From Burkholderiales bacterium (lineage in GTDB: Bacteria > Pseudomonadota > Gammaproteobacteria > Burkholderiales > Ga0077523): a stretch of DNA of 64,000 bases. Shown here piece after piece: positions 58,817 through 64,000 of the stretch. Below the pieces are notes generated by a model, which saw only the letters and a list, made by a program, of their open reading frames with translations, did no database searches and had not been told where the DNA came from. The first letter of the stretch is position 1. Every line of letters begins with the position of its first letter. The position numbers were made by a program, and so were the translations under genes. Where the stretch lies: the NCBI GenBank assembly GCA_019745565.1, contig JAIESW010000010.1, forward strand, positions 1-64,000, given 5' to 3'.

Positions 58817-59470
58817 ATGCAACCCGAAGCAGAAGACGTGGCCCGTTACCTCAAGGCGAACCCGGAGTTCTTCGAGCAGTACGCCGAAATGCTGGCCGAG
58901 ATCTTCGTACCGCACCCCCACGGGGGTCGTGCGATCCCGATCTCGGAACGGCAGATCGTCACGCTGCGCGAGAAGAACCGCGCGCTGGAGGACAAGCTGC
59001 GCGAACTGGTGCAGTTCGGCCAGGAGAACGATTCGATCATCGACCGGCTGCATCGCATCACGCTCGCGATGATGATGGCCGGTGAACTCGACACGCTGCT
59101 CGCCTCGCTCTACTACAACCTGCGCGAGGACTTCTCCGTACCCCACGTCGCCATGCGGCTGTGGGCCGAAGGCGGCTGGGAACGCCCCGAGTTCGGTTCC
59201 ATCAGTCAGGAAGTGCGCGTGTTCACCGAGAGCCTCACCAATCCCTATTGCTCGCCGCATCCCATGTTCGAGACCACCTCGTGGTTCGGCGACGACGGCA
59301 GCGCATTGCGCTCGTTCGCCTACGTGCCGCTGCGGACCGAGCAGGCATTCGGTCTGCTCGCTCTCGGCTCGGAGGATGTGCAGCGCTTCTATCCCGAGAT
59401 GGGCACGCTGTATCTCAAGCGGCTCGGCGAACTGGTGAGCGTCGCGCTCGCCAAGTTCCTCAAGGCATGA
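58817..59470 (+). CDS. DUF484 family protein
   Basis: A 217-residue protein of the DUF484 family, GAF-like in fold. Helical N-terminus VARYLKANPEFFEQYAEMLAEIFVPHPHGGRAI, then SERQIVTLREKNRALEDKLRELVQFGQEND, a coiled-coil-like region, and a C-terminal GAF-like part from residue 80. Located between dapF and xerC as in many proteobacteria (E. coli YigA). Its molecular role is not known to me. Stop overlaps xerC (ATGA). Confidence 0.93.
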   Translation: MQPEAEDVARYLKANPEFFEQYAEMLAEIFVPHPHGGRAIPISERQIVTLREKNRALEDKLRELVQFGQENDSIIDRLHRITLAMMMAGELDTLLASLYYNLREDFSVPHVAMRLWAEGGWERPEFGSISQEVRVFTESLTNPYCSPHPMFETTSWFGDDGSALRSFAYVPLRTEQAFGLLALGSEDVQRFYPEMGTLYLKRLGELVSVALAKFLKA

Positions 59471-60393
59471 CGCGCCGCGGCTCGCCCCAGGAAACCCCGC
59501 CGGCACCGCCACCCGACGCGCGCTTCGACGGCTATCTGTCGCATCTCGCCCACGAGAAGCGGCTGGCCGCCCACACCGTGGAGAACTACGCCCGTGACGT
59601 GCGCGACCTGCTGCGCCTCACCGGCACCATGCCGCTCGAGGCACTCGGCGTGCACGACATTCGCCGCTGCGTCGCGCGGCTGCACGCCGGTGGTTTGGGC
59701 GGTCGCAGCATCGCGCGCAAGCTGTCCGCCTGGCGGAGCTTCTTCGGTTACCTCGCGCGCGACCATGGCTTCACCGCGAATCCGGTCACGGGGCTGAAGG
59801 CCCCGAAGTCGCCCAAACGACTGCCGTCCAGCCTCACGCCGGACGAGGCCGCGCAACTGCTCGACGGGGAGGGCGAGGGCGATCTCGCCCTGCGCGACAA
59901 GGCGCTGTTCGAACTGATCTACTCGTCCGGACTGCGGCTCGCCGAGGCGGTGAGTCTCGATCCGCCCGACGTCGATCTGCGCGAACGCACCGTCCGCGTC
60001 ACCGGCAAGGGCTCCAAGACGCGCGTGGTGCCGCTCGGCACCCAGGCCGCCAGCGCCATCGAAGCCTGGTTGCCGCTGCGCGCGAGCCTCGCGCGCCCCG
60101 GCGAGACCGCCCTGTTCGTGAATCGCGTCGGGCGTCGCATCGGTCCGCGCTCGGTGCAGACGGCGCTCAAGCAGCTCGCGACGGCCCGCGGCCTCACGCG
60201 CAACGTTCATCCGCACGTTCTGCGCCACTCGTTCGCGTCGCACGTGTTGCAATCGAGCGGCGACCTGCGCGCGGTGCAGGAGCTGCTGGGTCATGCCAGC
60301 ATCTCGACCACGCAGGTGTACACGCACCTGGACTACCAGCACCTCGCCAAGGTGTACGACAGCGCGCATCCGCGCGCGAAACGGAAGTCCTGA
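59467..60393 (+). CDS. xerC: Tyrosine recombinase XerC
   Basis: Resolves chromosome dimers with XerD at dif. The 308-residue protein has an N-terminal SAM-like core-binding domain (about 18-105) and a C-terminal catalytic domain. Catalytic Arg in SGLRLAE, Lys near GKGSKTR, HxxR in HPHVLRHSFASHVL and the Tyr in TTQVYTHLD are visible. The ATG overlaps the DUF484 stop. Position after dapF and DUF484 supports XerC over XerD. Confidence 0.95.
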   Translation: MTRRGSPQETPPAPPPDARFDGYLSHLAHEKRLAAHTVENYARDVRDLLRLTGTMPLEALGVHDIRRCVARLHAGGLGGRSIARKLSAWRSFFGYLARDHGFTANPVTGLKAPKSPKRLPSSLTPDEAAQLLDGEGEGDLALRDKALFELIYSSGLRLAEAVSLDPPDVDLRERTVRVTGKGSKTRVVPLGTQAASAIEAWLPLRASLARPGETALFVNRVGRRIGPRSVQTALKQLATARGLTRNVHPHVLRHSFASHVLQSSGDLRAVQELLGHASISTTQVYTHLDYQHLAKVYDSAHPRAKRKS

Positions 60394-60395
60394 AC

Positions 60396-61583
60396 GTGCG
60401 CCGACTCGTTTTGAAAGCCGGCCGCGAGAAATCGCTGCAGCGCCGGCACCCCTGGATCTACACCGGCGCGGTCGAGCGCATCGAAGGTGACCCGCAGTCG
60501 GGCGACACGGTCGAAGTGCGTTCGTCCCAGGGCGGCTTTCTCGCCTGGGCCGCCTACAGTCCGCAATCGCAGATCTGTGCGCGTGCATGGGACTGGCGTG
60601 AAGGCGCACGCATCGATGCCGACTTCCTCGCCACCCGTCTGCGCCGCGCATTCGCCCGTCGCGAGGCGCTGACTTCTTCCGGCGCCACCTCCGCACTGCG
60701 GTTGGTGCACGGCGAGTCGGACGGACTGCCCGGCATCGTTATCGACCGCTTCGCCGACTGGCTCGTGCTGCAACTCTCCAGCGCCGGCGCCTGGCGCTGG
60801 CGCGACGACATCGCCGCTCTAGCGGCCGACATCACCGGTATCGTGAACGTGTTCGAGCGCTCGGACGCCGACGTGCTTGCACTGGAGGGGATGGCGCCCC
60901 GTGTCGGCGAGGTGACGAGCAGCGCCGCGCCCCCGCATGTCGGCATCGAGGAAAGCGGTCTCAAGTTCGAGGTGGATCTGCGCCATGGTCACAAGACCGG
61001 CTTCTATCTCGATCAGCGGGACAACCGCGCGCTGTTGCGCAGCCACGCCCGGGGACGCGAAATCCTCGACTGCTTTTGCTATTCCGGTGGTTTCACCGTG
61101 AGCGCGCTGGCGGGAGGTGCCGCCAGGGTGACGGCCATCGACAGCTCGAAGGACGCGATCGAAGCCGCCCGCCGGCATCTGCGCGCCAACGATCTGGCGG
61201 AAGAGCGCGCCGAACTGCTCGAAGGCGACGTCTTCGCGCTGCTGCGCAAGTTCCGCGACCAGGCACGCAAGTTCGACGTGATCGTGCTCGATCCGCCCAA
61301 ATTCGCGCCCACCGCGGCCCACGCCGAGCGGGCTGCGCGCGCCTACAAAGACATCAATCTTTGGGCACTCAAGCTGCTGCGCCCGGGCGGAACATTGTTC
61401 ACCTTTTCCTGCTCCGGCGGCGTCTCGCGCGAACTGTTCCAGAAGATCGTGGCCGGTGCGGCGATCGATGCCGGCGTCGAGACGCGCGTGGTGCGCCATT
61501 TGAACGCCGGGGTGGACCACCCGGTCAGCCTCGCGTTTCCCGAAGGCGACTACCTCAAGGGGCTGCTTTGCCAAGTGGATTGA
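60396..61583 (+). CDS. RlmI-like class I SAM-dependent rRNA methyltransferase
   Basis: A 395-residue methyltransferase with an N-terminal PUA domain (about 1-80: LKAGREKSLQRRHPWIYTGA). A Rossmann methyltransferase domain follows with GHKTGFYLDQRDNR, LDCFCYSGGFTVSAL and the catalytic LDPPKFAP. It methylates a pyrimidine of 23S rRNA in E. coli RlmI. The start is a GTG two bases after the xerC stop. The exact rRNA position is not deducible from the sequence. Confidence 0.92.
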   Translation: MRRLVLKAGREKSLQRRHPWIYTGAVERIEGDPQSGDTVEVRSSQGGFLAWAAYSPQSQICARAWDWREGARIDADFLATRLRRAFARREALTSSGATSALRLVHGESDGLPGIVIDRFADWLVLQLSSAGAWRWRDDIAALAADITGIVNVFERSDADVLALEGMAPRVGEVTSSAAPPHVGIEESGLKFEVDLRHGHKTGFYLDQRDNRALLRSHARGREILDCFCYSGGFTVSALAGGAARVTAIDSSKDAIEAARRHLRANDLAEERAELLEGDVFALLRKFRDQARKFDVIVLDPPKFAPTAAHAERAARAYKDINLWALKLLRPGGTLFTFSCSGGVSRELFQKIVAGAAIDAGVETRVVRHLNAGVDHPVSLAFPEGDYLKGLLCQVD

Positions 61584-61586
61584 AGG

Positions 61587-61640
61587 TGACGTCCCCCCCG
61601 GGGGGCCAGCCCGCTTGGGACGGCGCGACGCGGGCTGAGG
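61587..61640. repeat. Dispersed GC-rich intergenic repeat, inverted copy
   Basis: Between the RlmI-like gene and the phosphatase gene the reverse strand reads GCGCCGTCCCAAGCGGGCTGG followed by a C-run/G-run core, the same order as the copies at 3471-3536 and 32185-32331. It fills most of the 64-base gap. Confidence 0.7.
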
Positions 61641-61647
61641 TCTCATC

Positions 61648-62280
61648 ATGACAACGACCCTGCTCGTGGTCCGCCACGGCGAGACCAAGTGGAACGTCGA
61701 AGGGCGCATGCAAGGCCACCTCGACAGCGATCTCGACACGAGCGGTGTCGAACAAGCCGATGCCGTCGGGCGCCGGCTGGCAGGCGAACGCATCGATGGC
61801 GTGATCTCGAGCGACCTCGGCCGCACCGTCGCCACGGCTCGCGGCATCACGGCGCACACCCGTCACGAGATCCGCACCGATGCCCGGTTGCGCGAGCGGC
61901 ACCTCGGCATCTTCCAGGGTCTGACCGGCACCGAGGCGGCGCTGCGCCATGCCCATGATTGGCGCCGCTTCAAGGAGCGCGATCCGGAGCACGACCTGCA
62001 CGGCGGGGAGACGCTGCGCCAGTTTTCCGCCCGCTGCGTCGAATGCGTGAACGACCTCGCTGCGAGGCAGCCCCGCGCGACGCTGCTCGTCGTGACCCAC
62101 GGTGGCGTGCTCGACGTGCTGTTCCGCCACACGACCGGTCTCCCGCTCGAGGCGCCGCGCACCTTCACCCTGCTGAACGCGAGCCTCAACACGTTCGAGA
62201 TCACCGACGGGATGTGGACACTCCTGCACTGGGGTGACATCGCCCACCTGGGCGTGCGCGACGCCATCGACGACGTCTGA
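61648..62280 (+). CDS. Histidine phosphatase family protein (GpmB-like)
   Basis: A 210-residue histidine phosphatase. The catalytic RHGETKWNVEGRMQGH is at residues 9-24, the Glu is in ERHLGIFQGL, and the second His lies in VTHGGVLDVLFRH. Family members include phosphoglycerate-mutase-like phosphatases and alpha-ribazole phosphatase; without cobalamin genes nearby, a general phosphatase is the safer call. It starts at an ATG eight bases after the repeat. Confidence 0.92.
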   Translation: MTTTLLVVRHGETKWNVEGRMQGHLDSDLDTSGVEQADAVGRRLAGERIDGVISSDLGRTVATARGITAHTRHEIRTDARLRERHLGIFQGLTGTEAALRHAHDWRRFKERDPEHDLHGGETLRQFSARCVECVNDLAARQPRATLLVVTHGGVLDVLFRHTTGLPLEAPRTFTLLNASLNTFEITDGMWTLLHWGDIAHLGVRDAIDDV

Positions 62281-62313
62281 GGTAGCCGTTCCCCACGCTC
62301 CCTGCGGTCGCGA

Positions 62314-62343
62314 TTGCCTTGCAACAAGGTTGCGGTTTATCCT
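62314..62343 (+). promoter_or_regulatory. Candidate MerR-type promoter of the exported protein/barrel pair
   Basis: TTGCCT (62314-62319) and TATCCT (62338-62343) are 18 bases apart. The spacer holds overlapping dyads CCTTGCAACAAGG and GCAACAAGGTTGC. A lengthened spacer with a dyad between -35 and -10 is the layout of MerR-family (metal-responsive) promoters. No MerR gene is in the window, so this is a proposal. Confidence 0.5.
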
Positions 62344-62397
62344 GATCGGCAGGTCGCTGGCGGTCCGCGGCGAAACTCTCGAAGAAACTGGTCTCCC

Positions 62398-62718
62398 GTG
62401 CGCTCCACCACCCTGCGCCTCATGCTGTCGCGCATCCTCCTCGCTGCCGCACTGCTGTTCGCGCAGCAGGTGGGCGTCGCGCACGCGGTGGCACACGGTG
62501 CCGGCAACGCGCCGACCCATCAGCACGGTAAGGGCGTGCCGATGCAGGGTTGCGACGAGTGCGTGGCCTTCGCCCAGGTCCAGGGCGGGCCCGGCTTCTT
62601 CCTGGTCCATGCGCCGCCGGCCGCGGACTTCGCCGCCCCGCAGTTCGCCATCCACGAGGATTGGCAACCGGCCCCGATCCGGGCTTTTTCGTCCCGCGCC
62701 CCACCGCATCACTCCTGA
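62398..62718 (+). CDS. Small exported His/Cys-containing protein (DUF2946-like)
   Basis: A 106-residue protein from a GTG at 62398 (a Met at 62422 is an alternative). A hydrophobic segment LSRILLAAALLFAQQVGVAHA acts as a signal peptide. The mature part has AHGAGNAPTHQHGKG, GCDECVAFAQ (two Cys) and many His, recalling small periplasmic DUF2946 proteins linked to copper or zinc. Position upstream of an outer-membrane barrel fits a metal-homeostasis pair. The metal and function are not proven. Confidence 0.7.
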   Translation: MRSTTLRLMLSRILLAAALLFAQQVGVAHAVAHGAGNAPTHQHGKGVPMQGCDECVAFAQVQGGPGFFLVHAPPAADFAAPQFAIHEDWQPAPIRAFSSRAPPHHS

Positions 62719-62787
62719 GAGCCGAACCGTTGCGCGAGCGGCCGCCGGCCGTCGCGCGCCCTTTCGTTTTCGCAGGAGATTCGAACG

Positions 62788-64000
62788 ATGCGCCAGACGT
62801 TCATGGCCGCCGCGATTGCCGCGGCATGGGCCACTACCGGTCCTGCCGCCGCCCAGACGGCGGAGCTGGACCAGATCCGCAAGGACATCCAGGAACTACG
62901 CAACAGCTACGAGAGCCGCATCAAGGCACTCGAAGACAAGTTGAAGGAAGCCGAGACGGCCGCCAGTACCGCTCAGGATGCGGCGAATCGAGCGGAGACT
63001 GCCGCGGCCGAGGCCAAGACCACAGCCGCACGCGCCGAACCGGTCGCAGAACCGGCCGCGACATTGCAGCCGGCATCGAAGAACGCCTTCAACCCGTCGA
63101 TCTCGCTGATCCTCAACGGCACGTGGGGCCGTTACGGTGAAGACCCCACGACCCGGATCACCGGGTTCGCGCCCTCCGGCGGCGAAGTCATGCCGCCCCG
63201 CGGTGCCTCGCTCGGCGAATCGGAACTGTTCCTCGCGGCCAACATCGATCCGTACTTCCGCGGTGCCCTGCTCGCTGCGCTGACGCCGGAGAACACGGTG
63301 GAGGTGGAAGAGGCGTACGTCGAGACGCTCGCGCTCGGCCACGGCTTCACCGTGAAGGGCGGCCGTTTCTTCTCGGGCGTGGGCTACTTCAACCAGGTGC
63401 ATCCGCATGCGTGGGACTTCGCGGACCCTGGCTTGGTGCAGACCGCATTTCTCGGCCGCAACTACGGTGACGACGGCGCGCAGTTGCGCTGGGTGGCACC
63501 GCTGCCGGTGTTGGTGCAGTTCGGCGTCGAACTCGGGCGCGGACGCGAGTTCCCCGGTGCCGGCGAGATGGAACGCAACCGCAACGGCGCCGAGTCGCAG
63601 GTCTATTTCGCCAACGTCGGCGGCGACATCGGCGTGTCGAGCGCCTATCAGGTGGGGGCTTCCCACCTGCGCCAGCGCACGGCGACCGACGGCGCCGTGT
63701 TCCTCGACTACGACGACATCACCGGCACGAGCAACGTCTTCCAGGGACGGCAGAGGATCAACGGCCTCAACTTCGTCTACAAGTGGTCGCCGGACGGCAA
63801 TCCGCAGTACCGCAACTTCAAGTTCGTCACCGAATGGTTCCAGCGCCGCTACGACGGCGACTTCACCTTCGACACCACCGGCATCGCCGCCACCGATGCG
63901 ATGAACGCGCAGCAATCGGGCTGGTACGCGCAGGCGGTCTATCAGTTCATGCCCTACTGGCGCTTGGGCGGTCGCTATGACCGGCTGAGCCACGGCAGCG
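62788..64000 (+). CDS. Outer-membrane beta-barrel protein (zinc-regulated TonB-dependent receptor type), 3' end cut
   Basis: An open frame to the window end, at least 404 residues. A Sec signal peptide (1-23, ending AAAQ) is followed by a coiled-coil (about 24-80) and an Ala-rich linker, then a beta-barrel beginning FNPSISLILNGTWGRY. Sequential Trp/Tyr-rich strands, RFFSGVGYFNQVHPHAWDF, and QFMPYWRLGGRYDRL match my memory of proteins annotated as zinc-regulated outer-membrane receptors. There is no plug domain in the visible part, so a porin-like channel is also possible. It has a GGAGAT site. Confidence 0.82.
   Translation, partial: MRQTFMAAAIAAAWATTGPAAAQTAELDQIRKDIQELRNSYESRIKALEDKLKEAETAASTAQDAANRAETAAAEAKTTAARAEPVAEPAATLQPASKNAFNPSISLILNGTWGRYGEDPTTRITGFAPSGGEVMPPRGASLGESELFLAANIDPYFRGALLAALTPENTVEVEEAYVETLALGHGFTVKGGRFFSGVGYFNQVHPHAWDFADPGLVQTAFLGRNYGDDGAQLRWVAPLPVLVQFGVELGRGREFPGAGEMERNRNGAESQVYFANVGGDIGVSSAYQVGASHLRQRTATDGAVFLDYDDITGTSNVFQGRQRINGLNFVYKWSPDGNPQYRNFKFVTEWFQRRYDGDFTFDTTGIAATDAMNAQQSGWYAQAVYQFMPYWRLGGRYDRLSHGS

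Overview
The window is a dense, GC-rich chromosomal segment from a Gram-negative bacterium, most likely a betaproteobacterium. That placement is an inference. It rests on the gene order rnb-tonB-aroE-mtgA and dapF-DUF484-xerC, an SAH riboswitch in front of ahcY, lipid A acyltransferases, Mpl, Lgt, a UbiA/UbiD quinone branch, and aerobic HemF. Almost every gene is a housekeeping or metabolic gene. Genes are packed into operons joined by ATGA, GTGA or TGATG overlaps, and GTG starts are common. I see no rRNA, insertion sequence, prophage, plasmid or CRISPR signal. One tRNA is present, tRNA-Ala(CGC).

Layout, left half. purD (cut by the left edge), hemF and a small unknown gene run rightward (1-2667). 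A branched-chain amino acid type ABC operon, livK-H-M-G-F, follows leftward (7800-2746). A small cytochrome c, a DUF255 thioredoxin-fold protein, a rightward di-haem peroxidase and an unusual acyltransferase-alpha/beta hydrolase fusion come next (7963-13930). A leftward run ridA-recG-ubiA-SDR-ubiD (19554-13934) contains an SDR that lacks the usual catalytic tetrad. kup and a TPR gene lead to paired GC hairpins, an unknown acidic protein and tRNA-Ala. Then comes the leftward envelope block lgt, mtgA, aroE, tonB, rnb and a YqiA-like esterase (29191-23365).

Layout, middle. A Tat-signal acetamidase/formamidase-family protein, NnrU and PhzF-like proteins, and mpl are followed by a second Liv-type operon (38203-33733) whose last four genes overlap end to end. 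A MetE-like methyltransferase, a convincing haloalkane dehalogenase and a MidA-like methyltransferase follow. Rightward, a pteridine reductase, ttcA and two YeeE/YedE half-transporters form a tight overlapping run. Next is an aminotransferase preceded, without any stop codon, by a Cro/YdaS-like helix-turn-helix.

Layout, right part. A leftward set ahcY-metF, then a CHASE2 cyclase, an SH3 protein and an M48 lipoprotein protease, reads from one strong promoter and an SAH riboswitch at 52225-52345, although not all five need be co-transcribed. A DEAD-box helicase separates this set from metK, so three activated-methyl-cycle genes lie within about 6 kb. Two lipid A acyltransferases, a CoA-binding protein, a GNAT, dapF, DUF484, xerC, an RlmI-like methyltransferase and a phosphoglycerate-mutase-family gene run rightward. 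The window ends in a probable metal-homeostasis pair: a small exported His/Cys protein and an outer-membrane barrel truncated by the right edge.

Two dispersed intergenic repeat families were found by eye. The best candidates for undescribed biology are the HTH-aminotransferase reading frame, the acyltransferase-hydrolase fusion, and the CHASE2 cyclase/SH3/M48 operon.
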